A DNA stretch of 64,000 nt from CAVOJV01 sp963696325 (GTDB taxonomy: Bacteria; Pseudomonadota; Gammaproteobacteria; Competibacterales; Competibacteraceae): NCBI GenBank assembly GCA_963696325.1, contig CAVOJV010000031.1, forward strand, positions 67,487 to 131,486, read 5' to 3'. The notes beneath the pieces are model-generated. The model saw nothing but the letters and a program-made list of their open reading frames with translations, made no database searches and was not told the DNA's origin. The position numbers and the translations under genes are program-made. Shown here in pieces: positions 9,285 through 19,519 of the stretch. Each line of letters opens with the position of its first letter. Position 1 is the stretch's first letter.

Positions 9285-10256
9285 ATGAGCGACAACAAAC
9301 TCAGACAACTGGGCAGCAGCGTGCTGGACATCGAAGCCCGGGCGATCCTGCGGCTGATCGACCGCATCGATGATCATTTCGTCCGCGCCTGCAGACACCT
9401 GCTGGCCTGTGAAGGGCGTATTGTAGTCCTTGGTATCGGCAAGTCCGGCCATATCGGTGGCAAGATCGCCGCTACCCTGGCCAGCACCGGCAGCCCCGCT
9501 TTCTTCGTGCACCCAGCCGAGGCCAGTCATGGTGATCTGGGTATGATCATTCCCAAGGATGTGGTTATGGCGCTGTCCAACTCTGGAGAGACCGAGGAAA
9601 TCGCAACCCTCCTCCCACTCATCAAGCGGATGGGGGTTCCGCTGATCGCACTGACCGGCAACCCGGCCTCTACCCTGGCTCAGGCCGCCACGGTTCACAT
9701 CGACGTCAGCGTTGAACAGGAAGCCTGCCCGCTAGGCCTCGCGCCTACCGCCAGCACCACGGCGGCGCTGGCCATGGGGGACGCCCTGGCAATAGCGTTG
9801 CTGGAGGCGCGCGGGTTTACCGCCGCCGATTTCGCCCGCTCCCACCCCGCTGGACAGTTGGGACGCCGCCTATTGCTCTTGATCGACGATATCATGCACA
9901 CAGGCGAGCAGATTCCGCGCAATGCACCCGAGGATTTTCTTGGCATGGCCCTGATGGAAATGAGTCGCAAAGGGCTGGGTATGACTGTGGTGACAGACCT
10001 TGCCAACCGCATGCTTGGTATATTCACCGACGGCGATCTGCGCCGCGCCCTGGACCGCCGCATCGACGTGCATACCACGCCGGTGGCGCAGGTCATGACG
10101 CGCCAGTGCAGATCGGTGCAGCCGGGCATGCTGGCGGCCGAAGCGCTGCACCTCATGGAACTGCACAAAATCAATGCCCTACCCGTGGTTGACGCAACAG
10201 GAACAGTGCTGGGAGCCTTAAACATGCACGATCTGCTGCGTGCCGGCGTGGTATAA
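9285..10256 (+). CDS. kdsD: D-arabinose 5-phosphate isomerase
   Basis: Converts ribulose 5-phosphate to arabinose 5-phosphate, the first step towards KDO for lipopolysaccharide. An N-terminal SIS domain (GIGKSGHIGGKIAATLASTG, ALSNSGETEEI) is followed by two CBS repeats (about residues 205-320). ATG 9285 gives 323 residues; ATG 9264 (MPKDNLR) is an equally possible start close to the E. coli length. It leads the kds-lpt-rpoN run. Confidence 0.93.
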   Translation: MSDNKLRQLGSSVLDIEARAILRLIDRIDDHFVRACRHLLACEGRIVVLGIGKSGHIGGKIAATLASTGSPAFFVHPAEASHGDLGMIIPKDVVMALSNSGETEEIATLLPLIKRMGVPLIALTGNPASTLAQAATVHIDVSVEQEACPLGLAPTASTTAALAMGDALAIALLEARGFTAADFARSHPAGQLGRRLLLLIDDIMHTGEQIPRNAPEDFLGMALMEMSRKGLGMTVVTDLANRMLGIFTDGDLRRALDRRIDVHTTPVAQVMTRQCRSVQPGMLAAEALHLMELHKINALPVVDATGTVLGALNMHDLLRAGVV

Positions 10257-10273
10257 ACAGAAGGAACACAGGC

Positions 10274-10795
10274 ATGCAAGACATTTTACAAAAGGCCGCC
10301 CAGATTCGTCTGGTCATCTTCGATGTGGATGGCGTGCTCACCAATGGGCATCTCTACCTCGGCAATGACGGCAATGAATTCAAAGCGTTTCACTCCAGGG
10401 ACGGCCATGGCATGAAAATGCTGCAAGAGGCTGGGGTAGATATCGCCATCATCTCCGGGCGTCTGTCCACCGCCGTGGAGCGGCGCATGGCAGATTTGGG
10501 GATACGCCACGTTTACCTGGGGATTCAGGATAAGCTGGCCAGCTTCGAGGAACTGCTCAGAACTCAGGCGCTCGACGCCGAACAGGTCGCCTATGTGGGC
10601 GATGACATCATCGATCTGCCGGTTTTGCGTCGGGTCGGACTTGCCATCGCAGTGCAGGACGCCGATCCATTCGTCAAGCGCCATGCGCACTGGCAGACCC
10701 CGAGCCTGGGAGGCTGCGGCGCCGCCAGAGATGTCTGCGAACTGCTTCTGGAAGCTCGCGGCGGGCTGGACAAGGCCCGAGCCAGGTATCTGTGA
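10274..10795 (+). CDS. kdsC: 3-deoxy-D-manno-octulosonate 8-phosphate phosphatase
   Basis: HAD-superfamily phosphatase that releases KDO from KDO 8-phosphate. The 173-residue length suits the tetrameric C0-type subfamily. HAD motif I FDVDGVLTNG, motif II IISGR and motif III VGDDIIDLPVLRRVGLAIAV are intact. It starts 17 bp after kdsD with AAGGA upstream, so the two are co-transcribed. Confidence 0.95.
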   Translation: MQDILQKAAQIRLVIFDVDGVLTNGHLYLGNDGNEFKAFHSRDGHGMKMLQEAGVDIAIISGRLSTAVERRMADLGIRHVYLGIQDKLASFEELLRTQALDAEQVAYVGDDIIDLPVLRRVGLAIAVQDADPFVKRHAHWQTPSLGGCGAARDVCELLLEARGGLDKARARYL

Positions 10796-10911
10796 CCAGG
10801 CCGGCGACGGACAACCGCCACTGAGCCGAGCCAGGCGGAACACGCGAGCGCTGTGGCTTATTACCAACGGCGCTACCCTGGCGAGCACTGCTAACCAAAA
10901 GCGAGTAACCC

Positions 10912-11484
10912 TTGCAGACAAAAGGAATACTTTATCTGGGCGTGTTGACTGCCCTGGCGATCCTCAGCCGATGGTTTCTCGTCAACGTAGAATCGTCGCT
11001 GCGGGGGACCGCCGTGTTAGATAGCGAAGCGCCCCTGCTTTACATCGATGACTTCGTGGCTACCCGCATGAATAGCCAAGGTATCCGAGAATACACCTTA
11101 ACGGCGCCTCACCTGATAGAGTTGTCTGGTCAACGGGGAACCCAGGTCCAGTCACCCAAGATCGAGTTTTTTAAAAATGGCCAGGCGCCTGAATGGTTGA
11201 TTCGCGCCGAACGCGGTTGGATCTCTCCTTCTAAAGACGTGATTCGGTTGGAAGACGCGGTCACCATGTTCCGCCCTCCTACCAGCGGCAAACAGCCGGT
11301 GGTCATTAACACCCGCGATGTGCTTATTCGTCCTGCCGACGGTTATGCGGAAACTGCCGCAGCAGCGCGCGCGGAAACCCCTGGTGGGGTGGTCACCGCC
11401 ACGGGTCTCAAGGCTTATCTGCATGAGGAACGGATGGAATTACTCTCTGCCGTACGAGGCTACTATGAACAACCCAAGCCTTAA
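10912..11484 (+). CDS. lptC: LPS transport protein LptC
   Basis: Bitopic inner-membrane protein that receives LPS from LptB2FG and hands it to LptA. 190 residues with an N-terminal membrane helix (about 5-25) and a beta-rich periplasmic domain. The start must be the TTG at 10912, since an in-frame TAA lies one codon upstream and no suitable ATG follows. It overlaps lptA by 20 bp. Sequence identity within this family is low, so context carries much of the call. Confidence 0.87.
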   Translation: MQTKGILYLGVLTALAILSRWFLVNVESSLRGTAVLDSEAPLLYIDDFVATRMNSQGIREYTLTAPHLIELSGQRGTQVQSPKIEFFKNGQAPEWLIRAERGWISPSKDVIRLEDAVTMFRPPTSGKQPVVINTRDVLIRPADGYAETAAAARAETPGGVVTATGLKAYLHEERMELLSAVRGYYEQPKP

Positions 11485-11965
11485 GACCCTGCTCGTCCTT
11501 AGTCTCTTGGCAAGCCCGGCCTTGCTCTTCGGGCTGCCTGAAGACCGTAACCAACCCATTCAACTGGAAGCCGATCGCGCTCAATTGAATCAACAAACCG
11601 GCATCAGCGTTTACGAGGGCAATGTAGTAATAGTTCAAGGCTCCATGCGCCTGGCTGCTGATACCGCAACCGTTTACCTGCAAAACGGCAGCTTCCAACG
11701 CATGGAAGCCGTGGGCAAGCCGGTTAATCTGCGCTACAAACCAGCTGCCAACAAGGAAGAAATTCAGGGAGTAAGCCAGCGCGTGGACTACAACGTCACC
11801 ACTGCACAGATCGTGATGACCACTAATGCCAAGATCACTCAGGGGCAGGACGTGTTCACTGGCGATCGTATTGAGTATAGCCTCAATGATGATCTGGTGA
11901 AGGCCCAGGGCGGGGCGAAGGGTGGACGGGTTCAGTTTACCATACAGCCCAAACCGAAGAATTAG
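11465..11965 (+). CDS. lptA: LPS periplasmic bridge protein LptA
   Basis: Periplasmic OstA/LptA-fold protein that polymerises into the bridge carrying LPS to the outer membrane. About 166 residues with a signal peptide (LLVLSLLASPALLFG) followed by PIQLEADRAQLNQQTGISVYEGNVVIVQGSMRL, the characteristic start of the LptA domain. The ATG lies within the lptC 3' end, and the stop is four bases before lptB. Confidence 0.93.
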   Translation: MNNPSLKTLLVLSLLASPALLFGLPEDRNQPIQLEADRAQLNQQTGISVYEGNVVIVQGSMRLAADTATVYLQNGSFQRMEAVGKPVNLRYKPAANKEEIQGVSQRVDYNVTTAQIVMTTNAKITQGQDVFTGDRIEYSLNDDLVKAQGGAKGGRVQFTIQPKPKN

Positions 11966-11969
11966 GCCC

Positions 11970-12695
11970 ATGCCTAAACTGATCGCCAAGGAAATTGTTA
12001 AACGCTTTAAACAGCGCTGCGTGGTGGATGCGGCTTCTTTGCAAGTGGACAGCGGCGATGTGGTGGGGTTGCTCGGACCCAACGGCGCCGGCAAAACCAC
12101 GTGCTTCTACATGATCGTCGGCTTGATACCTTGCGATGAAGGACATGTCTTCCTGGATGAGCGGGACATCACCCATCTGCCCATGCATACCCGGGCTCAG
12201 CTTGGCCTAAGCTATCTGCCTCAGGAGCCATCGGTGTTTCGCAAACTAACGGTGCTCGACAACGTGCTTGCTATCCTCGAAACTCGACGCGGCCTGAAAC
12301 GGGTGGAGCGCTTTGCGCTAGCCAACGATCTCCTCAACGAACTACACGTTGACCATTTGCAGGACCATCTCGGTATCAGCCTCTCCGGTGGCGAGCGCCG
12401 GCGCGTGGAAATTGCCAGGGCACTGGCAGCCGATCCCCGCTTTATTCTGCTCGATGAGCCCTTTGCCGGCGTCGATCCCCTATCGGTTATCGATATTCAA
12501 CGAATCATCAAGCATCTGTCCGAACGCGGTATTGGCGTTCTTATCACCGATCATAACGTTCGGGAGACATTGGGAATCTGTGATCGCGCCTACATCCTGA
12601 ACGATGGCCGAATAATCGCCGAAGGGCATCCGAACGAAATCCTTGCCAACCAACAGGTTCGCGAGGTTTATCTTGGCGAATCTTTCCGCTTATAG
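11970..12695 (+). CDS. lptB: LPS export ABC transporter ATPase LptB
   Basis: ATPase driving LPS extraction from the inner membrane. Walker A GPNGAGKTT at 36-44, Q-loop YLPQEPSVFR, signature LSGGERRRVEIARAL, Walker B FILLDEPFAGVDP and the H-loop ITDHNVRETL are present. ATG 11970 aligns with the usual MPKL-type N-terminus. lptC-lptA-lptB form one unit, and rpoN follows. Confidence 0.97.
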   Translation: MPKLIAKEIVKRFKQRCVVDAASLQVDSGDVVGLLGPNGAGKTTCFYMIVGLIPCDEGHVFLDERDITHLPMHTRAQLGLSYLPQEPSVFRKLTVLDNVLAILETRRGLKRVERFALANDLLNELHVDHLQDHLGISLSGGERRRVEIARALAADPRFILLDEPFAGVDPLSVIDIQRIIKHLSERGIGVLITDHNVRETLGICDRAYILNDGRIIAEGHPNEILANQQVREVYLGESFRL

Positions 12696-12753
12696 CCGCC
12701 AGTCGTTTACGGAATCCCGTGCTGTTGATTATAGACAGCAGAAAAATTCATAC

Positions 12754-12769
12754 TGGTACAATACCTGCT
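12754..12769 (+). promoter_or_regulatory. Candidate sigma54 (-24/-12) promoter upstream of rpoN
   Basis: TGGTACAATACCTGCT keeps GG and GC exactly ten bases apart, the hallmark of -24/-12 elements, and matches TGGCAC-N5-TTGCT at most positions. It ends about 50 bp before the rpoN ATG, so a transcript would start near 12,780. This would make rpoN self-controlled. Assigned from pattern only; one such match can occur by chance. Confidence 0.4.
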
Positions 12770-12817
12770 ACATTATTATATATGGTTATTCGAATTGACT
12801 CATTGTAACGGCTCAAC

Positions 12818-14278
12818 ATGAGACAGTCCCTGCAACTGCGCTTGGGTCAACAACTGACCATGACCCCTCAACTGCAACAGGCTATTCGCCTGCTGCAGCT
12901 TTCCAGCCTGGATCTCCAGATGGAGATTCAAAGTTTCCTTGACTCTAACCTCATGCTGGAGCGGTCAGACGAGCAACAAGAGCCCCCCACTCAGGCCGAC
13001 GCCCCCAATACCATGGATGCGGAACCCGCCGCCGAGGAAGCTGAGCTCAACACGGTGAGCGATACCCTGCCCGAAGATCTTCCGGTAGATAGCGTCTGGG
13101 AGGACATTTATGACTCTTATGACGGCTCGACCAGTTATTCCAGAAACGATGATGAGCAACGCGACCCGTACGAACAACAGGGGAGCGGAGGGCAGTCTCT
13201 GCACGATTATCTGACCTGGCAGATGCAGTTAACACCCTTCAGCGAAAGCGACCTTGCTATCGCCACGGCCATTATTGACGCCATCAACGAGACAGGCTAT
13301 CTGTCGCTGTCCCTGGAGGACATTTACCAGGGCCTCACAGATGAATTCGCTATCGAATTAGACGAAGTCGAGGCGGTGCTGCATCGCATTCAACATTTTG
13401 ACCCACCCGGAGTCGCTGCCCGCAATCCGGCCGAATGCTTGCTACTGCAACTGCAGCAACTGCCACCGGATACCCCCTGGCTGCCCCAGTCCCTCGAACT
13501 GGTCCAACAACACTTGGATCTCCTGGCGGAGCACGATTTTCCTCCACTCATGCGCCGGCTCAGGGTGTCCCGCGAAGAATTGCAGGAAATCGTGGATTTG
13601 ATCCAATCCTTGAACCCGCATCCGGGCACTCAGTTTTCCAATGCCGAACCAAAATACATTGCACCGGATGTGTTCGTGCATCGTTATAAAAACATGTGGC
13701 GCGTGGAGCTTAACACTGAAAACATGTCACGACTGCGCATCAATGTTCAATACGCGCAGATGGTGCGGCGCGCCGACAACAGCACGGACAACGTCTATCT
13801 GAAAAACCACCTTCAGGAAGCACGCTGGTTTTTGAAGAGTCTGCAGAATCGTAATGAGACGTTGCTCAGAGTTGCCACCTGTATCGTCGAACGCCAGCGA
13901 GACTTTCTGGAGCATGGCGAAGAGCACATGAAACCCCTCGTGCTGCGTGACATCGCCGCGACCATGGACATGCACGAATCTACTATTTCCCGCGTCACCA
14001 CCCAAAAGTATATGCATACGCCGCGGGGTATTTATGAATTCAAGTATTTCTTTTCCAGCCATGTGGGCACCAATGATGGGGGGGAATGCTCGTCCATCGC
14101 TATTCGTGCGATGATTAAGAAGCTGATCGCTGGTGAGAATCCGCAAAAGCCGCTGAGTGACAGCAAGATCGCTCAATTTTTAAGCAAGGAAGGTATTAAT
14201 GTGGCACGGCGAACGGTGGCAAAATACCGAGAAGTAATGTCCATCCCCTCATCGACAGACCGCAAACGCCTCGCTTAA
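12818..14278 (+). CDS. rpoN: RNA polymerase sigma-54 factor
   Basis: Alternative sigma factor for activator-dependent promoters. The 486-residue protein has the glutamine- and leucine-rich activator region I (LRLGQQLTMTPQLQQAIRLLQLSS), an acidic linker (about 50-120), the core-binding domain, the helix-turn-helix region and the RpoN box ARRTVAKYR at 463-471. It lies between lptB and hpf, the conserved proteobacterial location. Confidence 0.98.
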   Translation: MRQSLQLRLGQQLTMTPQLQQAIRLLQLSSLDLQMEIQSFLDSNLMLERSDEQQEPPTQADAPNTMDAEPAAEEAELNTVSDTLPEDLPVDSVWEDIYDSYDGSTSYSRNDDEQRDPYEQQGSGGQSLHDYLTWQMQLTPFSESDLAIATAIIDAINETGYLSLSLEDIYQGLTDEFAIELDEVEAVLHRIQHFDPPGVAARNPAECLLLQLQQLPPDTPWLPQSLELVQQHLDLLAEHDFPPLMRRLRVSREELQEIVDLIQSLNPHPGTQFSNAEPKYIAPDVFVHRYKNMWRVELNTENMSRLRINVQYAQMVRRADNSTDNVYLKNHLQEARWFLKSLQNRNETLLRVATCIVERQRDFLEHGEEHMKPLVLRDIAATMDMHESTISRVTTQKYMHTPRGIYEFKYFFSSHVGTNDGGECSSIAIRAMIKKLIAGENPQKPLSDSKIAQFLSKEGINVARRTVAKYREVMSIPSSTDRKRLA

Positions 14279-14404
14279 GCGGCCGTATGCACGGCCGGCC
14301 GAAGCCCAAGCAGGGGATACTACACAAAACTCAGGGAGCGAATTGACAGGTCAATGGACAATTTGACCGAATCAACGCAAGACCAGTCCAGCAAGGAGTC
14401 TATA

Positions 14405-14722
14405 ATGCAAATCAATCTTACCGGACATCATGTCGAAATCACTCAGGCGCTGCGTGACTATGTCCACGACAAGCTGGAGCGCGTCGAGCGCCATTTCGAC
14501 AACGTAACCAGCGTACGCGTCATTCTCAGCGTTGCAAAACTGCGCCAGAAGGCGGAAGCCACCATCCACGTTGCCGGCAATGACATCCATGCCGATGCCG
14601 TGGAAGAAGACATGTATGCCGCGATTGATGCTCTCATCGACAAAATCGACCGTCAGATCAAAAAGCACAAGGAAAAGCTGACCGACAAACATCGCGACGA
14701 CAAAGTCCGCATTCACTCCTAG
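14405..14722 (+). CDS. hpf: Short ribosome hibernation promoting factor
   Basis: Binds the 30S subunit in slow growth and favours 100S ribosome formation. The 105-residue length marks the short form. MQINLTGHHVEITQALRDYVHDKLERVERHFD and the basic tail are typical. AAGGAG precedes ATG 14405; an in-frame ATG 51 bases earlier has no such site and is rejected. It follows rpoN as in many proteobacteria. Confidence 0.95.
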   Translation: MQINLTGHHVEITQALRDYVHDKLERVERHFDNVTSVRVILSVAKLRQKAEATIHVAGNDIHADAVEEDMYAAIDALIDKIDRQIKKHKEKLTDKHRDDKVRIHS

Positions 14723-14749
14723 ATAACTTGCAATCATAGTTCCAATAGT

Positions 14750-15219
14750 ATGAATATCACAGACCTGCTTACCGCCGAACGAGTCGTCTGTAACAGGGAA
14801 GTTCCCAGCAAAAAGCGCGTGCTCGAATTGCTGGGCGCACTAATTGCCAAGGACCAAACCGATTTCACCGTCAGGGAAGTCTTCGATAGCTTGATTGGAC
14901 GGGAACGGTTGGGGAGCACTGGTCTGGGCCATGGGGTAGCCCTGCCCCATGGCCGACTTAGCCAAAGCAAACAGGCTCTGGGAGCCTTTGTCAAACTCAC
15001 GCAGGGGGTAGATTTCGATGCTATCGATCAGCAACCTGTGGACGTGGTGTTCGCCTTGCTGGTGCCCGAGCATTTCACCGATGAACATCTAAAGATTTTG
15101 GCTTACCTGGCGGAGATGTTTAGCGACCAGGATTTTTGCGAACAACTGCGGGTTGCCGACTCCGATCAAGCATTATTCGAGCGGCTCAGCCGCTGGAGCC
15201 CTTCAACCACCTCGCCAAC

Positions 15220-15223
<4 letters not shown>
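14750..15223 (+). CDS. ptsN: Nitrogen-PTS EIIA component
   Basis: EIIA-Ntr, a regulatory phosphocarrier rather than a sugar-transport part. 157 residues with the active-site stretch GLGHGVALPHGRL, where His67 corresponds to the phosphorylated His of E. coli PtsN. Targets in known systems include K+ uptake and sensor kinases. The stop overlaps the hprK start (ATGA). Confidence 0.95.
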
Positions 15224-16154
<931 letters not shown>

Positions 16155-16164
<10 letters not shown>

Positions 16165-17012
16165 TCGTCGTCAGCGGTTTGTCTGGATCCGGGAAGAGCA
16201 TCGCCCTGGCAACTCTGGAGGATCTTGACTATTACTGCGTAGACAATCTCCCCATCACCTTGCTTAAGCCCTTCGCACAAGACATTCTGGCTCGGGAAAA
16301 CGCGCTGTTCCAATCCACTGCCGTGGGCATTGACGCTCGCAATTTTCTGGACGAACTGCAACGATTTCCATCCATCCTTGCGGAATTACGCCATAACGGC
16401 CTAACCGTTGAGATTTTGTTCCTGCAAGCCACTGATGAGGTCTTGCTCAAGCGCTACAGCGAGACCCGCCGCAAGCATCCCCTTAGTCTGGACAGCGTTC
16501 CGCTGCTGGAGGCCATCCGTCGAGAACGCCGGCTATTGGAGTCTATCGCCACCCATGCCGATTTAATTATCGACACCAGCCATACCAACGTTCATGAACT
16601 GCGTGACTTGGTTCGCACCCGCCTCCATGATACTTTGCGAGGTTATCTATCCATCCTGTTCGAGTCCTTTGGTTTTAAAAACGGCATTCCCGCGGATGCC
16701 GATTTCATCTTCGACGTGCGCTGTCTGCCCAATCCACACTGGGAACCCCATCTGCGGCCGCTCACCGGGCTTGACGATATGGTCATACAATTTCTGGCAA
16801 GACAACCGGAAGTTGAGGCCATGATCGCGGATCTGGAACACTTTCTGGAAAGATGGCTGCCCTGTTTCGAGACTGGCACCCGCAGTTATTTGACTGTAGC
16901 TATTGGCTGCACGGGCGGTCAGCATCGCTCCGTCTTTATCGCTGAAATTCTGGCCCGCTATTTCAGTAATACCCGACCCAATGTGACGACACGGCATCGA
17001 GAGCTGTCATGA
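16155..17012 (+). CDS. rapZ: RNase adapter RapZ
   Basis: Nucleotide-binding protein of the YvcJ/RapZ family with P-loop GLSGSGKS at 8-15, VDNLP and the C-terminal block GCTGGQHRSVFIAE. In E. coli RapZ targets the sRNA GlmZ for cleavage by RNase E in response to glucosamine 6-phosphate. In other bacteria its role is less clear. It overlaps hprK and the following EIIA gene, so it belongs to the PTS operon. Confidence 0.95.
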
Positions 17013-17422
17013 GCGTAGGGGTACTTCTGGTAACCTACAATCATATTGGCGATGAATTACTCAAGGCTGCGATATTTACGCTGAACGGTTGCCCCCTGAA
17101 CGCCCGCGCACTCCGTATCGGTAACACTCAAGACCCGGAAGGTCTGGTCGCCCAAGCCCGCGCCCTGGTTGCCGAGTTGAACTCCGGAGCCGGAGTCCTG
17201 GTACTGACCGATATGTACGGATCGACGCCCAGCAACGTCGCTACCAAATTGTTGGACGATGAGTCCGTTATCGTGGTGGCGGGCGTGAGCCTGCCTATGC
17301 TGATTCGAGTTCTAAATTATGCCACTCTGAGCTTGCCGGAACTGGCTAAAAAGGCTGTTAGTGGCGGCTGCCGTGGAATCGTTATGTCCACCCAATATAA
17401 GCGGGGTAGCCTGGGGTGCTGA
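17009..17422 (+). CDS. Mannose-type PTS EIIA domain protein lacking the usual active histidine
   Basis: A 137-residue stand-alone EIIA-Man fold protein: a VGVLLVT start, a GVLVLTDMYGSTPSN loop and an AGVSLPMLIRVLNY segment. In this family His10 receives the phosphate from HPr, in the motif VTH. Here residue 10 is Tyr (VTYNHIG; codon TAC), with a His two positions later. One base change would restore His. No mannose-type permease is nearby, so a regulatory role is likely. It overlaps rapZ and ptsH. Confidence 0.88.
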   Translation: MSVGVLLVTYNHIGDELLKAAIFTLNGCPLNARALRIGNTQDPEGLVAQARALVAELNSGAGVLVLTDMYGSTPSNVATKLLDDESVIVVAGVSLPMLIRVLNYATLSLPELAKKAVSGGCRGIVMSTQYKRGSLGC

Positions 17423-17685
17423 GGCGAGAAGTCATGATCATCAACAGGCTTGGGTTGCATGCGAGGGCGGCCGCCAAGTTTGTTACTCTTGCTTCCACGT
17501 TCGCAGCCGATGTCCGACTGCTGCGCGACAACCGTCAAGTCAACGGCAAGAGCATCATGGGCGTGATGATGTTGGCAGCGGCCAAAGGGACGCGCCTGGA
17601 AATCCAGGCTACCGGCGAGGACGCACAGCGGGCGTTGGACCGCCTCGCAGAACTCATTCAACAGCGCTTCGGTGAAGACGAGTAA
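17416..17685 (+). CDS. ptsH: Phosphocarrier protein HPr
   Basis: An 89-residue HPr with the EI phosphorylation site LGLHARAAAKF (His15) and the regulatory serine in NGKSIMGVMML (Ser46), the HprK target. The start is taken as GTG 17416, which overlaps the preceding stop codon; the ATG at codon 7 would leave a slightly short strand but still include His15. It carries phosphate between EI and the two EIIA proteins. Confidence 0.95.
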   Translation: MLRREVMIINRLGLHARAAAKFVTLASTFAADVRLLRDNRQVNGKSIMGVMMLAAAKGTRLEIQATGEDAQRALDRLAELIQQRFGEDE

Positions 17686-17691
17686 AGGTCC

Positions 17692-19422
17692 ATGCCGCTC
17701 TCTTTGCACGGTGTCGGCGTTTCGCGAGGTTACGCCATCGGCAAGACCTCCATACTCCAGCGCAACCAACCAGAGGTCAGCGAATACCTCATCCCAGAGA
17801 CGATCGTCGAGGACGAAGTCCAGCGTTTTCTGGATGGCCTGGCTACCGCCAAACAGCAGATCAAGGATATCCGCGCGCGCCTTCCCGCTATGTTGCCAGC
17901 CGATATCACCGCTTTCTTCGATACCCATCTGCTGATGCTGGAAGATTCCGCCCTGACCAAGGCACCCATTGCACTGATCCGCACCCAGCGCTGCAACGCC
18001 GAGTGGGCGTTGAAAATCCAGCGCGATCTGGTGGTGCAGGTATTCGATGAAATGGATGATCCCTACCTGCGCGCCCGCAAAGACGATATCGACCAGGTCG
18101 TGAGGCGCATTCAGCGCATCCTGCTGGCTGATGACACGGGCTACGCCGACGTCGCCTCCAGCCGGTTGGAGGGGCGCATCATCGTCGCCGACGACCTCAC
18201 TCCGGCCGACACTATCCTACTCCAGCACCAGGGCGTGCTGGCTTTCATCACGGAGCATGGCGGGCCGCTGTCACATACCGCCATCCTGGCCCGGAGCCTT
18301 GGCATACCGGCCATCGTGGGCGTGCGTAATGCCCGTCGCTATTTGAGCGATGATGAATTGATCATCGTCGATGGCCAGCAAGGCGTGGTCATTGCCGGAC
18401 TCGACGAAGCCATTCTTGAACATTACCGCTGGAAGCAGCGGGAAGAACACCGCCAGCGCCAGGAGCTGATCAAACTCAAGGAACAGCCCGCCATTACCCG
18501 TGATGGCGTGCAGATCACGCTACACGCCAACATCGAGTTGCCAGAGGACGCGGCTTTGGTGCGCCAGGTGGCTGCTGCCGGGGTTGGCCTGTACCGCACC
18601 GAGTTCCTCTTCATGAACCGTTCCGACCCGCCCGACGAGGAAGAACACCTGGCCTCCTATCTGCACGTCATCAAGACCCTGGAGGGCAAGCCCATCACTA
18701 TTCGCACCGTCGATCTGGGCGCCGACAAGCAGGCAGAGAGCGGCCGCAATACCTGCCCCAATCCAGCCCTGGGCCTGCGCGCCATCCGGCTGTGTCTCAA
18801 GGATCTGGACCTGTTCCGGCCGCAGTTACGGGCTATCCTGCGGGCCTCGGTATTTGGGTCGGTGCGCATGATGATCCCCATGCTTTCCAACACCCAGGAG
18901 CTGTTCCAGGTGCTGCGTCTGGTGGAGGAAACCAAACGGGAACTGCGCGAGCGTGGACAGCGCTTCGCCGAAAACATGTCCGTGGGTGCCATGATCGAGG
19001 TACCCGCCGCTGCCATCTGCGCCTCTTATTTCGCCCGTTACCTGAATTTTCTCTCCATTGGCACCAACGACCTTATCCAATATACCCTGGCCATCGATCG
19101 CATCGACGATGAGGTCAATTATCTCTACGATCCCCTGCACCCGGCGGTGTTGCACTTGATCCACATGACCATCCAAGCCGGGCAAAAGGCTGCTATACCC
19201 GTGAGCATGTGTGGTGAAATGGCGGGCGATCCCCGCTATACACGGCTGTTACTAGGTCTGGGACTGACCCAGTTCAGCATGCATCCGGCCAATATCCTGG
19301 AAGTCAAACGGGTGGTCAATGCCAGTCACTTGGGGGAACTCACGAAGACAGTTAAACGCATTCTCCAGACGTCCGACATCAACAGGCTCAACCAACTGTT
19401 GCTCAGTATCACTCAGGAATAG
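17692..19422 (+). CDS. ptsI: Phosphoenolpyruvate-protein phosphotransferase (Enzyme I)
   Basis: Entry enzyme of the phosphorelay, taking phosphate from PEP. 576 residues, close to the E. coli EI length, without the GAF domain of PtsP. The phosphohistidine motif GGPLSHTAILARSLGIPAIVG places the active His at 195. The PEP-binding barrel has LYRTEFLFM, GTNDLIQYTLAIDR and SMCGEMAGD. It starts six bases after ptsH. Confidence 0.96.
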   Translation: MPLSLHGVGVSRGYAIGKTSILQRNQPEVSEYLIPETIVEDEVQRFLDGLATAKQQIKDIRARLPAMLPADITAFFDTHLLMLEDSALTKAPIALIRTQRCNAEWALKIQRDLVVQVFDEMDDPYLRARKDDIDQVVRRIQRILLADDTGYADVASSRLEGRIIVADDLTPADTILLQHQGVLAFITEHGGPLSHTAILARSLGIPAIVGVRNARRYLSDDELIIVDGQQGVVIAGLDEAILEHYRWKQREEHRQRQELIKLKEQPAITRDGVQITLHANIELPEDAALVRQVAAAGVGLYRTEFLFMNRSDPPDEEEHLASYLHVIKTLEGKPITIRTVDLGADKQAESGRNTCPNPALGLRAIRLCLKDLDLFRPQLRAILRASVFGSVRMMIPMLSNTQELFQVLRLVEETKRELRERGQRFAENMSVGAMIEVPAAAICASYFARYLNFLSIGTNDLIQYTLAIDRIDDEVNYLYDPLHPAVLHLIHMTIQAGQKAAIPVSMCGEMAGDPRYTRLLLGLGLTQFSMHPANILEVKRVVNASHLGELTKTVKRILQTSDINRLNQLLLSITQE

Positions 19423-19519
19423 GCCAGATCCGCGATAGACCCGCACGCTGTTCCCGGCTAAACTCCCATCCCTCCTGAACCGGCGCCCCGCCGGGCTATG
19501 CCAACCACGGAGGTTTGTC

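Noticed and set aside
14279..14300. GGCCG/CGGCC hairpin after rpoN as a terminator
   Set aside because: Short stem without a T-run, and hpf follows closely on the same strand.
19423..19519. Mg2+ riboswitch before mgtE
   Set aside because: The gap is only 97 bp and shows none of the conserved multi-stem M-box structure.
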